Source: Lachnospiraceae bacterium (lineage in GTDB: Bacteria > Bacillota > Clostridia > Lachnospirales > Lachnospiraceae). From it: a DNA stretch of 64,000 nucleotides. Made by a program: the position numbers and the translations under genes. Shown here piece by piece: positions 38,930 to 47,866 of this stretch. Position 1 is the first letter of the stretch; each line of letters begins with the position of its first letter. The stretch lies in the NCBI GenBank assembly GCA_028689585.1, contig JAQVCW010000011.1, positions 1 to 64,000 of the forward strand, in the 5' to 3' direction. The notes under the pieces are model-generated. The model had not been told where the DNA came from. It was given only the letters and a program-made list of their open reading frames with translations, and did no database searches.

Positions 38930-40123
38930 TTAGTCAAATTTCCGCGGCGTTCCTTTTTCTTCCAGTTTTTTCAGAAGTCCGGACGGATCCTCGAATTTAG
39001 CCAGCATAATCATTGCTGCGATAATGTATGGCTTGAAGCTGGCTTCTTTATAAAGCGGTACGCGGTAACGGTCGAATACGGATGCATCCACTTCACCTTC
39101 CTGACAACTGACACCGCTGATATCAGCAGGCAGGCAGTGAAGATAGAGGGCGGAACCGTCTTTTGTGGTCTTCATCAGTTCTTCGGAGCAGGTCCAGTCT
39201 TTGTGCTCTGCGTTTTGCGCCAGCAGTTCCTGTTCCAGCTTTTTGATTCCGTCGAAATCACCCTTGCCGTAGAGGTCGGTCCGTTTTTCCATGGCAGCGT
39301 AGGAAGCCCAGCTCTTGGGATATACGATGTCCGCATCCTTAAATGCTTCTGCCATGCTGTTGGTGCGGGTAAAGGAGCCGCCGGATTTTTCTGCGTTCTT
39401 TTTGGCAATTTCTTCTACTTCCGGCATGACTTCATAGCCTTCCGGATGAGCCAGCACCACATCCATGCCCAGGCGGGTCAGCAGGCCGATGGCACCCTGA
39501 GGTACGGAGAGCGGTTTTCCGTAGGAAGGAGAATAGGCCCAGGACATGGCAATTTTTTTGCCCTTCAGGTTTTCTACACCGCCGAATTCGTGGATGATGT
39601 GCAGCGTGTCTGCCATGATCTGGGTGGGATGGTCGATATCGCACTGCAGATTCACCAGAGTGGGACGCTGCTGAAGAATTCCGTCTTCGTAGCCTTCCTG
39701 TACAGCATCTGCTACTGTGTGCATATAAGCATTGCCCTTGCCGATGTACATATCGTCGCGAATGCCGATCACATCCGCCATAAAGGAGATCATGTTGGCT
39801 GTTTCTCGCACTGTTTCACCATGGGCGATCTGAGATTTGCTCTCATCCAGATCCTGTACCTCCAGCCCCAGCATGTTGCAGGCGGAAGCAAAGGAGAAGC
39901 GGGTTCTGGTGGAATTGTCCCGAAATACGGAAATGCCCAGGCCACTGTCAAATACCTTTGTGGAAATATTGTTTTCCCTCATAAAACGCAGTGCATCTGC
40001 CAGCGTAAATACTGCTTCCAGTTCCTCGTCCGTCTTTTCCCAGGTCAGGAAAAAGTCTTTGTTGTACATTTCCCTGAAGTTCAGTGCATTTAATTTATCG
40101 ATGTAATCCTGTAATGTTTTCAT
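38930..40123 (-). CDS. ygeW: YgeW knotted carbamoyltransferase
   Basis: This 397-residue member of the aspartate/ornithine carbamoyltransferase superfamily belongs to the knotted YgeW group. The carbamoyl-phosphate loop is DNSTRTRFSF, with the HPTQIMADTLHI strand and LYLHCLPADISGVSC near the C-terminus. YgeW homologues accompany dpaL, ygeY and arcC in anaerobic purine/uric-acid clusters, where a ureido intermediate is proposed to be cleaved to carbamoyl phosphate. The gene follows ygeY on the same strand after a 242-base structured gap. The exact substrate cannot be read from sequence. Confidence 0.94.
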   Translation of the reverse strand: MKTLQDYIDKLNALNFREMYNKDFFLTWEKTDEELEAVFTLADALRFMRENNISTKVFDSGLGISVFRDNSTRTRFSFASACNMLGLEVQDLDESKSQIAHGETVRETANMISFMADVIGIRDDMYIGKGNAYMHTVADAVQEGYEDGILQQRPTLVNLQCDIDHPTQIMADTLHIIHEFGGVENLKGKKIAMSWAYSPSYGKPLSVPQGAIGLLTRLGMDVVLAHPEGYEVMPEVEEIAKKNAEKSGGSFTRTNSMAEAFKDADIVYPKSWASYAAMEKRTDLYGKGDFDGIKKLEQELLAQNAEHKDWTCSEELMKTTKDGSALYLHCLPADISGVSCQEGEVDASVFDRYRVPLYKEASFKPYIIAAMIMLAKFEDPSGLLKKLEEKGTPRKFD

Positions 40124-40212
40124 AGAATCGATCCCTTCTTTATGTTAATCGTCTTGATTTAAAAGTTACTGGAAATTTTAAATAATGATACTCCTGACAG
40201 TCCAGCCTGAAC

Positions 40213-40355
40213 TGTTATGGGGCAAATCTACTGTCGTTTTATTCCCGCGGGCAACGAGCCGGGCAGCCATGCGCGCATGGATATTTGGCGGCTGCCGCGA
40301 GGGTCAAAGACACCGCCAGTCTGCAGTGCTGCAAGTTTGATGTCTCGTTGCCTGC
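40213..40355. repeat. Hairpin-forming element between ygeY and ygeW
   Basis: GCGGGCAACGAG (40247-40258) pairs with CTCGTTGCCTGC (40344-40355) with one mismatch. Nested inside are GGGCAGCC (40261-40268) with GGCTGCC (40290-40296) and the palindrome ATGCGCGCAT at 40269-40278. GCCTGAACTGTTA at 40215 resembles an end of the 53757-54048 element. It is non-coding; the architecture resembles the element at 28338-28500. Confidence 0.6.
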
Positions 40356-40365
40356 AGCGGGGCTT

Positions 40366-41676
40366 TTATTTGCAGTAGCATCCCGGCAGTGCCGCATAGA
40401 CAGCAGCGCAGGTCACCAGATCCTGCTTCCAGGTCTTTTCATTGGGTGCATGAGCCTGTGCCTCCGCGCCGGGGCCGAAGCCGATACAGGGAATCTGATT
40501 TCTTCCCATAATGGAAACTCCGTTGGTGGAGAAGGTCCATTTGTCGGTGAGAGGACGCTGCTTTCTGGCAGCTTCTGTCTCTGCATTGCCGATACGCGCA
40601 TCTCCATACAGGCTGGTGTAGGCTTCTTCCAACGCTTTCGTCACCGGATGATCCTTTGGAATAACCCAGGTGGGGAAGTAGCATTCGATGGGATAGGTCA
40701 GGCCGGTGTAGGACGGGCGGTCATAATTGTACATGGAAACGGTCACATCGCCGCCATATTTTTGAACAGCAGGAAGGGCGCGGATCTCATCCAGGCAGCT
40801 TTCCCAAGTTTCGCCTGCAGTCATGCGGCGGTCCAGGGATACAGAGCAGGAGTCTGCTACGGCGCAGCGGCTGGGAGAGGTAAAGAAAATCTCCGAGGTG
40901 GTTACTGTGCCGCGGCCCAGGAAACGGGCTTCTTCCCACTGGGGATTGCAGGTCTTGTCCAGCATTTTGGCCAGACCTTTGATCTCGTTGGCTTCACTGG
41001 CATCATTTTCATTTAGGGCGCGGATGTCCTGAAGAATGTCTGCCATTTTATAAATCGCATTGTCACCCCGCTCCGGAGCAGAGCCATGGCAGGAAATTCC
41101 CTTCACATCCACACGGATTTCCATACGGCCCCGCTGACCGCGGTAAATGCCGCCGTCGGTCGGCTCGGTGGAAACCACGAATGCGGGACGAACGCCGTCT
41201 TCTTTGATGATATACTGCCAGCAGAGGCCGTCACAGTCTTCTTCCTGTACCGTACCGGTGACCAGCACTTTGAATTTATCATTCAGCAGGCCAAGATCCT
41301 TCATGATCTTCGCACCATAGACGGAAGAAACGATGCCGCCCATCTGGTCGCTGGTGCCGCGGCCCCCGATTTCTTCGTCGGTCTCATAGCCTTCATAGGG
41401 ATCGAAGCTCCAGTTGGCCCGGTTCCCAATTCCCACATTGTCGATATGAGCATCAAAGGCAATCAGAGTTTCTCCGCTGCCCATATAGCCAAGCACATTT
41501 CCCTGAGGATCGATCTGAACTTCATCGAATCCAACCTTGCGCATCTCCTGAGCGATCCGCTCAATATGGCCTTTTTCCTGGCAGCTTTCTCCCGGGATGC
41601 GCACCAGATCCCGTAAAAAACAAGTCATGTCAGCTTCATAGCCTTTGGCGGCTTCTTTCATTTTACTATAATTCAT
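40366..41676 (-). CDS. ygeY: YgeY family M20 peptidase-like hydrolase
   Basis: This 436-residue metal-dependent hydrolase is of the M20/ArgE-DapE superfamily, YgeY subgroup (selenium-metabolism linked). Metal and catalytic segments are [32 protein letters not shown] (general base Glu-Glu) and VVSTEPTDG, with the C-terminal His in [15 protein letters not shown] precedes the ATG at 41674-41676. It is the first gene of the ygeY-ygeW-arcC set and probably acts on a ureido or carbamoyl amino-acid intermediate of purine breakdown. Confidence 0.93.
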   Translation of the reverse strand: MNYSKMKEAAKGYEADMTCFLRDLVRIPGESCQEKGHIERIAQEMRKVGFDEVQIDPQGNVLGYMGSGETLIAFDAHIDNVGIGNRANWSFDPYEGYETDEEIGGRGTSDQMGGIVSSVYGAKIMKDLGLLNDKFKVLVTGTVQEEDCDGLCWQYIIKEDGVRPAFVVSTEPTDGGIYRGQRGRMEIRVDVKGISCHGSAPERGDNAIYKMADILQDIRALNENDASEANEIKGLAKMLDKTCNPQWEEARFLGRGTVTTSEIFFTSPSRCAVADSCSVSLDRRMTAGETWESCLDEIRALPAVQKYGGDVTVSMYNYDRPSYTGLTYPIECYFPTWVIPKDHPVTKALEEAYTSLYGDARIGNAETEAARKQRPLTDKWTFSTNGVSIMGRNQIPCIGFGPGAEAQAHAPNEKTWKQDLVTCAAVYAALPGCYCK

Positions 41677-41957
41677 AAACGATCCTCCTTGTTGAACCTT
41701 CTTATTAATTTTCAATATAGCACAGTTTACGGGCTTTGAAAAGAGAAAATAAAAAATGTTAAGGAAACAAAAAATATTTTTTGGAATTGAAATTTATGTG
41801 TCAATTGGACGGTTTGCAATGGTATGGCAGAAGATACTGCAGTGCCACTTTTGACCGGAGACTGCTGTCAGACCATAATGAAAATTTTACTGTAAAGATA
41901 TTCTCAAATATGCTATATTGAACACAAATAAGCAGAACATCGTGAGGGAGCATTGAT

Positions 41958-43754
41958 TTGAAACATATAAAACAAATAAAAACAATTCGTGCGCAGTTGG
42001 GTATCTACTATGGTACATTTTTATGCATTCTTCTTGCTGCGGTCGCAGCCAGCACGATTTACCTGATGGGGAGAAGTGAATCCGAGAATATCCGAACCTA
42101 CAGCGAATCAATTCTGCGGCAGACCAGTGACAGCATTGATTCAGAATTGAAAAATTATGAAACCGGGTTAAAGATTATCAATAACAGTGCGCTGCTGCAG
42201 GAGTTCGCCAAGGCAGATCATACGGAGGATGCGGGGGAGGAAGCAATTTCCATCCGCAGGGAAAGTAAACTGTTTAATGCGGTGACAGACATTAAAAATA
42301 CTCTGGACGCGACCAATTCTGTGGGGGTTTTCCTGACGGATGGAGCGAAGGGATATTTTCTGGGAAATGCGACCTCACCGGCCATTTCGGCGGAATATCT
42401 GAATTATGTCCACCAGAAAATAAAATCAATGCCGGAAAAGGGAGATGGCCTGTGCTGGGCTGGGCCGGTCAGGTTTCAGGGAATTCAAAGTATTCTGCTT
42501 CTGAGAAATATTGTGAATAACCAGAATTTGGAGAACCTGGGACATCTGGCGTTTAATATTGATTTAAGGCAGTTGGAGCAGATGCTGCGTGAGACAGAGA
42601 TCGGGAGAGAAAAGGCGGCCTTTATCACCGATGCCAAAGGGCAGTTGGTGGCAGCTTCTGATGATGCCCTGTATCAGCAGTGGAGGGAAGAACAGACAGA
42701 GGACACGGAATACGGTCAGCAGCGAATTTCCTTCGATGGGGCAGAATACCTCAGAGTAAGCTGCCAGTCAGAATATACCGGATGGAATATCATCGGTCTG
42801 ATCCCGATGGAGACGCTTCAAAAGCAGCTTTTTGTGACGCGCACTACGATATTGATGATTGACATTGCAGGTATCATTCTGTCGCTTTTGATTACCGTTC
42901 TGATTGCCAGACATCTTGCCAGACCTATTGAGCGTCTCCGTTCCAGCATGCAGGAGATTTCAAAACAGGGCAGTCTGGATGTGGCTTATGAAGATGATAC
43001 CTGTTATGAGACCAGAGAGCTGGGAAAAAGTTTTATTAAAATGCTGCAGGATATTGATGAACTGGTAATCAAAAATGGAGAGAGCGAACTGAGAGAAAAA
43101 GAAGCTCAGCTTTGTGCACTGCAGGCTCAGATCAATCCTCATTTTCTCTATAATACACTGAATACCATAAATTATATGCTGATTTTGGAGGATAAGCCTG
43201 AAATCAGCCAGTTGGTGGTGAATCTGGGGGATCTGCTCCGAAGCAGTATAGATGAGGCCAGGGGGTTGATTACACTGGAAGAAGAAGTGAATCTGGTCGA
43301 AAAATATTTATATATTCAGAAAGCACGATTTGAGGATAAATTAAATTATGAGATTACGGTCTCTGAGGAGGCACGAAGATGCATGGTGATCCGGCTGCTG
43401 CTGCAGCCGCTGGTCGAAAATTCCATTATTCATGGAGTTATGAAAAATGGAGGGAGTGTGTGGATACAAGGATCGGTGGATCGGGAAAACAATCTTCTGG
43501 TGATCACGGTAGAAGATAACGGCCAGGGAATGACGGAAGAGGAGACGGCATTTCTGCTGGTGAAGAAAAGGCCGGAGAAGAATGGCAGAAAGCACATTGG
43601 GGCAGCAAACGTGAATCAGAGGATTCAACTGTACTATGGAAAGGAATATGGAATTAAAGTGGAAAGCCGGAAGAACGAGGGGACAAAGATACGAATCGAA
43701 CTGCCGGCACAGTGGGGGACGGAAAATGAAGATGAAGATATTGATCGTAGATGA
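41958..43754 (+). CDS. YesM-type sensor histidine kinase
   Basis: This is a 598-residue kinase starting at TTG behind GAGGGAG. TM1 (about 15-36), an extracellular Cache-like domain (37-290), TM2 (about 292-315, TTILMIDIAGIILSLLITVL) and HAMP are followed by the His_kinase domain (QINPHFLYNTLNTINYML, phospho-His) and an ATPase domain (NGGSVWIQG, VEDNGQGM, GAANVNQRIQLYYG). This LytS/YesM class commonly senses extracellular sugars via the transporter locus it controls. It is coupled by a 29-base overlap to an AraC-type response regulator, with an ABC importer following. Confidence 0.92.
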   Translation: MKHIKQIKTIRAQLGIYYGTFLCILLAAVAASTIYLMGRSESENIRTYSESILRQTSDSIDSELKNYETGLKIINNSALLQEFAKADHTEDAGEEAISIRRESKLFNAVTDIKNTLDATNSVGVFLTDGAKGYFLGNATSPAISAEYLNYVHQKIKSMPEKGDGLCWAGPVRFQGIQSILLLRNIVNNQNLENLGHLAFNIDLRQLEQMLRETEIGREKAAFITDAKGQLVAASDDALYQQWREEQTEDTEYGQQRISFDGAEYLRVSCQSEYTGWNIIGLIPMETLQKQLFVTRTTILMIDIAGIILSLLITVLIARHLARPIERLRSSMQEISKQGSLDVAYEDDTCYETRELGKSFIKMLQDIDELVIKNGESELREKEAQLCALQAQINPHFLYNTLNTINYMLILEDKPEISQLVVNLGDLLRSSIDEARGLITLEEEVNLVEKYLYIQKARFEDKLNYEITVSEEARRCMVIRLLLQPLVENSIIHGVMKNGGSVWIQGSVDRENNLLVITVEDNGQGMTEEETAFLLVKKRPEKNGRKHIGAANVNQRIQLYYGKEYGIKVESRKNEGTKIRIELPAQWGTENEDEDIDRR

Positions 43755-44505
43755 TGAACATATTGTCCGCAGAGGAATGCGGGCAATTATTGAAAAGGCG
43801 GATGCGGAATGGGAAGTGATCGGACAGGAAGCGGATGGAAGCAGTGCGCTTCAGTTTATGAAAAAAGAAGTGCCGGATGTATTGATCACGGATATCCGCA
43901 TGACATCTATGGATGGGATACAGCTTTCCAAAGAAGCCAGGGCAAAATGGCCGGAGCTGATCATTCTGGTGGTGAGCGGATACAGTGAATTTGAGTTTGC
44001 AAAGGAGGCTGTCCGGTTCGGTGCCCTGGATTATCTGCTGAAACCCACCGCTCCGGCAGATCTGATCCGGGTTCTTCGAAAGGCGGAAAATGTTCTGCGG
44101 ACCAGAAATGAAGGGAAGGTGGAGGCGCTGCTGCGTACTCGAAGAACATCGCAGCCCGCTTCTGTTAAACACAGTCTGGTGGAAGATGCCATATTTTACA
44201 TGACGCATCATTATGAACAGGAGCTGTCTACCCGGGATATGGCGGATATCCTTCATCTGAATCCCAATTATTTCTGTGAATTGTTCAAAAAAGAGACGGG
44301 CGTCACTTTTCTGGAGTATCTGACCAATCTGCGAATTACCATGGCAAAAGAGATTTTGACCCAGAAAGTAAATGTAAAAACCTATGAAGTAGCTGCCATG
44401 GTAGGATATTCAGACAGCCGTTATTTTAGCAGGCTGTTCAAAAATGCAACGGGAATGACTCCGTCCGAATACAAAGAAAAACCTCCTTCTTTTTCGGTGG
44501 AATGA
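43726..44505 (+). CDS. YesN-type response regulator with AraC DNA-binding domain
   Basis: This is a 259-residue regulator. The receiver domain (about 1-122) has LIVDDEHIVRRGMR, phospho-Asp in DVLITDIRMTSMDG, the Ser of LVVSGYSEF and Lys in YLLKPTAP. A linker leads to an AraC-family double helix-turn-helix (about 155-259, LSTRDMADILHLNPNYFCELFKKETG and VGYSDSRYFSRLFKNATG). The start lies inside the kinase gene. It most likely activates the downstream ABC transporter and enzyme genes. Confidence 0.93.
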   Translation: MKMKILIVDDEHIVRRGMRAIIEKADAEWEVIGQEADGSSALQFMKKEVPDVLITDIRMTSMDGIQLSKEARAKWPELIILVVSGYSEFEFAKEAVRFGALDYLLKPTAPADLIRVLRKAENVLRTRNEGKVEALLRTRRTSQPASVKHSLVEDAIFYMTHHYEQELSTRDMADILHLNPNYFCELFKKETGVTFLEYLTNLRITMAKEILTQKVNVKTYEVAAMVGYSDSRYFSRLFKNATGMTPSEYKEKPPSFSVE

Positions 44506-44536
44506 CCATCTGATTTTTGTTCACCATTTCTGAGAT

Positions 44537-44660
44537 TTGTCACATTTACAAAAAAAGCAAATATAATTAAAATAAATTTATAAAAGATGCCAAAAACAAG
44601 GGAACAAAAAACGATGAGAAGTATTATCCCGAAGGGATGAAGGAACGCAGGTTCCTTCAC
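44537..44660 (+). promoter_or_regulatory. Promoter region and hairpins before the binding-protein gene
   Basis: TATAAT (44562-44567) lies in an AT-rich stretch; TTGTCA at 44537-44542 is 19 bases upstream, so the -35 is weak, as expected for a promoter needing the AraC regulator. Two perfect small hairpins follow in the leader: ATCCC-GAA-GGGAT (44626-44638) and TGAAGGAAC-GCAG-GTTCCTTCA (44638-44659). Confidence 0.4.
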
Positions 44661-44703
44661 GCAGACAAATTTGGAATGGCTGATGTTTAAAAGGAGGAGA
44701 AAA

Positions 44704-45993
44704 ATGAAACGGAAAACAACATTATTTTGTACCACGGCACTGGCAGCAGCACTGGCGGCAGGCGGGATGACCGCTTACGCGGAAGGAACATCGGAACTGA
44801 CGATATTCTGGGGAAGTGAAGAATCTACCGAATACACAGACTATATGAATCAGGTGATCAGCGAATTCGAAGCAGCAAATCCGGATATCAAGATTAATCT
44901 GTTCCTGGTGAGTGATCCGGAAGGACAGGCCAAACAGCAGATGGCGGCAGGCGGAGGTCCGGATCTGATCAATATCGATTCCACCTCCATGCATATTTTC
45001 GCATCTTCTGATTATCTGGTGCCGTTGGATTCTTACGCACAGCAGTATAACTGGAGCAGCCGGTTTGATCAGTGGGTGGTGGATTCCCTGTCTTATGACG
45101 GACAGTGGTATGGACTTCCTGGTATGATGGACGGTATGGTAGTATATTATAATGATGACCTGTTTCAGGAGAATGGATGGAAGATACCAGAGAGCTATGA
45201 TGAACTGGTTAGCTTGTGTCAGCAGATGACAGAGAAGAATATCCTGCCATTCGCCTATGGAACTTCAGACTACAAGCAGGCGAATCAGTGGTGGATTTCC
45301 CAGGCTTTCTGCGCGGGAATGGGACAGGAGGATCTGCATAAGCTCCTGCAGGGAGAACTGGAATGGACCAGTGATGAAGTAAGAAATACAGTAGATCAAC
45401 TGGTGAATCTGTGGAAAAATAATTATATCTATAAGGATTCAGCAGCAATCACCATGGATGAAGCCCGCAGTCTGTTTACAACGGGAAAGGCCGGAATGTA
45501 TATGTCCGGGACCTGGGAGGCAGCTCCGCTGGATGAAGCGAATCCTGACTTCACCTGGAAAGTATATCAGATGCCGTCCTGGAGGGATGGAGTGGATTCG
45601 GTACTGCCGGTAGCCCTGGGAGGCAGCTTCTCTATCAATGCAAAATGTGAGAATCCGGACGCAGCCGCTAAATTCCTGGATTATATGTATCAGCCCGAGG
45701 TAGCAGCACGGATGCTTGCGTTTGGTACTCTGTATCCCGAAAAGGATATTGATATTTCCGCCATTGATGCACCGGAAAATGTAAAAATGCTTCAGAATTT
45801 CGTAGATGATTCTCTGGAGACCGGAAAGGTTGGATACTGTGCATGGAGCTACTGGCCTGCCAATACAGATACCTATGCATGGAACACGATTGAATCCATC
45901 TGCCTGGATCAGATCTCAGTAGATGAATACCTGACCAGCTTACAGGAAAATTTCCAGTTGGATCAGGAAAAGGGAAATGTCCTTACATTCTGA
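44704..45993 (+). CDS. Sugar ABC transporter substrate-binding protein
   Basis: This 429-residue family 1 extracellular solute-binding protein has a signal peptide (KTTLFCTTALAAALAAGGMTA), then LTIFWGSEES, AAGGGPDLINIDS and AGMYMSGTWEA, typical of carbohydrate binders. The signal region has no clear lipobox cysteine at the cleavage point, unusual for a monoderm, in which such proteins are normally lipid-anchored. AAAGGAGG precedes the ATG. It opens the ABC importer genes, with two permeases following. No ATPase gene is present, so a shared MsmX-like ATPase is likely. Confidence 0.92.
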   Translation: MKRKTTLFCTTALAAALAAGGMTAYAEGTSELTIFWGSEESTEYTDYMNQVISEFEAANPDIKINLFLVSDPEGQAKQQMAAGGGPDLINIDSTSMHIFASSDYLVPLDSYAQQYNWSSRFDQWVVDSLSYDGQWYGLPGMMDGMVVYYNDDLFQENGWKIPESYDELVSLCQQMTEKNILPFAYGTSDYKQANQWWISQAFCAGMGQEDLHKLLQGELEWTSDEVRNTVDQLVNLWKNNYIYKDSAAITMDEARSLFTTGKAGMYMSGTWEAAPLDEANPDFTWKVYQMPSWRDGVDSVLPVALGGSFSINAKCENPDAAAKFLDYMYQPEVAARMLAFGTLYPEKDIDISAIDAPENVKMLQNFVDDSLETGKVGYCAWSYWPANTDTYAWNTIESICLDQISVDEYLTSLQENFQLDQEKGNVLTF

Positions 45994-46028
45994 AATAAAA
46001 CAGATGGAATGTAAAAGGTGAAAAATGC

Positions 46029-46066
46029 GGGGCCGCCGCAGTAAAAATGCAGGGGCTCCCTTTTTA
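46029..46066 (+). terminator. Intra-operon attenuating terminator after the binding-protein gene
   Basis: GGGGCCGCCGCA (46029-46040) pairs imperfectly with TGCAGGGGCTCC (46048-46059), followed by CTTTTTA. Such partial terminators give more binding protein than permease. Confidence 0.55.
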
Positions 46067-46104
46067 TACCAAAAATCAGGCTTTTGATGGGAGGAATGTG
46101 GCAA

Positions 46105-47007
46105 ATGAAACAAATAACAAAGAGAAAAACAATTTCCAGGATAGAACGGAAAAGAGAAATTCTCGCATGGACGATGATCCTGCCGGCGCTTTTGCTGAAT
46201 GTATTTATCATGGGCGGCCCGATCGTAGGCACATTTGGAATTTCACTCACGGATTGGGATGGAATCCGTGCACCGCACTTTATCGGACTGGATAATTTCA
46301 AGAAACTTTCACTGGATACCCATTTTCTGTGGGCAGCTTTAAATAATCTCAAATGGGCCGTCTTTTTTCTGATCGTACCGGTTGCGTTTGCATTGATCAT
46401 CGCAGGAATTATCAGAAAGGTGAAACGGGGACAGCTCATATACCGCACCATGTTTTTTCTTCCCTATATTGTGACCTCGGTAGTAGCGGCAAAGATATGG
46501 ACACTGCTCTACAGTCCATTTTACGGAATTACCGCATGGCTGCAGAACCTGGGGATCAGCAATCCGCCCAGATTTCTGGCAGATCCGAACCTGGCTCTGT
46601 ACAGTGTCGCATTTGTAGATTCCTGGCGTTACTGGGTATTTTTGATGGTTTTGTTTTTGACTGCACTTTCCCAGGTGGATCAGTCCATCGAAGAAGCGGC
46701 CATGATTGACGGCGCAAATAAGATACAGACCTTTATTCATGTCACTATTCCGCAGATCCGGCCTACGATATCCATGGTACTGATCTTAACTACGATCTGG
46801 TCGGTGACTACCTTTGATTTTGTTTATTTGATGACCGGAGGGGGACCGGGCAGTTCTTCGGAACTGGTGTCTACCTATATGTATCGTCTGGCTCTGCAGA
46901 ATCAGCAGCCCGGATATGCCAGTGCGATTTCCCTGGTAATGGTGCTGTTCAGTGTAGTATTTATGTCTGTGGTCGGCCTGTTAAGAAAGAGAGGATGGGA
47001 GATATGA
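46105..47007 (+). CDS. Sugar ABC transporter permease (MalF-type)
   Basis: This is a 300-residue membrane protein with six helices. The permease EAA loop is SIEEAAMIDGANKIQTFIHV with TIPQIRP after it. The ATG at 46105 is chosen because GGGAGG lies ten bases before it; earlier in-frame ATGs are too close to the site. The stop codon overlaps the start of the second permease by four bases. It forms the channel with the next protein. Confidence 0.92.
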   Translation: MKQITKRKTISRIERKREILAWTMILPALLLNVFIMGGPIVGTFGISLTDWDGIRAPHFIGLDNFKKLSLDTHFLWAALNNLKWAVFFLIVPVAFALIIAGIIRKVKRGQLIYRTMFFLPYIVTSVVAAKIWTLLYSPFYGITAWLQNLGISNPPRFLADPNLALYSVAFVDSWRYWVFLMVLFLTALSQVDQSIEEAAMIDGANKIQTFIHVTIPQIRPTISMVLILTTIWSVTTFDFVYLMTGGGPGSSSELVSTYMYRLALQNQQPGYASAISLVMVLFSVVFMSVVGLLRKRGWEI

Positions 47008-47849
47008 GAAAAAAGAAAAAAGTGGGAGCAGAGAAAGGAACTCCGTTTTATATCCATATTTTCCTGCTCGTATTTCTCTGCCTCTCCCTGTTTCCAATCG
47101 CACTGCTTGCCCTGAATTCATTAAAGACAAATCAGGAAGTCCTTGGCAATCCGATGAGCCTTCCGGCAGTGCCTCAGTGGCAGAATTATGCGGATGTATG
47201 GCAGCAGGGCGGATACAGCACCGCATTTATGAACTCCATGATTGCGATGGTGGTGTCAATTGCAGTGGTGGTGACTGCCTGTGGCTGCTGTGCGTATGCC
47301 ATGACTAAATTAAAGCCAAGAGGAAGCAGACTGGTCAGCAATTATTTTATGTTTACCATGTCTGTATCGGTGACGCTCTGTCTGATTCCGCTGTTTTTCA
47401 TATGGATGAAGCTGCATTTGATGAACACGCTTCATGGTCTGATCCTGATCTATATCGGGATTAACATACCGCTGATCGTTACCATCATGCGTTCGTTCTT
47501 TCTTGGAATACCGGATGAAATACTGGAAAGCGCCCGGATTGACGGCTGCGGAGAGTGGAGCATTCTGTGGAAAATCGTAGTGCCGGTTTCCAAACCGATT
47601 TTTCTTACCAGCAGTCTGCTGGTGGGGCTGGCAGTATGGAATGAATTTTTCTATGCAAACAGTTTTATTCAGACGGACAGTCTGCGGACGGTGGCAACGC
47701 GTTATTTGGCATTTACCGGGCAATATTCCTCTGATTGGAGTAAAATATGTACAGCAGGTGTAATCACGATTTTGCCAATGGTTATTTTGTATCTGATTTT
47801 CCAGAGACAATTTATTGAAGGCCTGACGGCAGGGAGCGTGAAGGGATAA
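47004..47849 (+). CDS. Sugar ABC transporter permease (MalG-type)
   Basis: This is a 281-residue membrane protein with six helices. SLFPIALLALNSLKTNQEV starts the MalG-like portion and the EAA loop reads IPDEILESARIDGCGEWSIL. It ends QFIEGLTAGSVKG, the usual terminal signature of this subfamily. It is coupled to the first permease by ATGA and followed at 17 bases by the ADP-ribosylglycohydrolase-fold gene. This ties that enzyme to whatever the importer brings in. Confidence 0.93.
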   Translation: MRKKKKVGAEKGTPFYIHIFLLVFLCLSLFPIALLALNSLKTNQEVLGNPMSLPAVPQWQNYADVWQQGGYSTAFMNSMIAMVVSIAVVVTACGCCAYAMTKLKPRGSRLVSNYFMFTMSVSVTLCLIPLFFIWMKLHLMNTLHGLILIYIGINIPLIVTIMRSFFLGIPDEILESARIDGCGEWSILWKIVVPVSKPIFLTSSLLVGLAVWNEFFYANSFIQTDSLRTVATRYLAFTGQYSSDWSKICTAGVITILPMVILYLIFQRQFIEGLTAGSVKG

Positions 47850-47866
47850 TAGAAGGAGGACAGTAT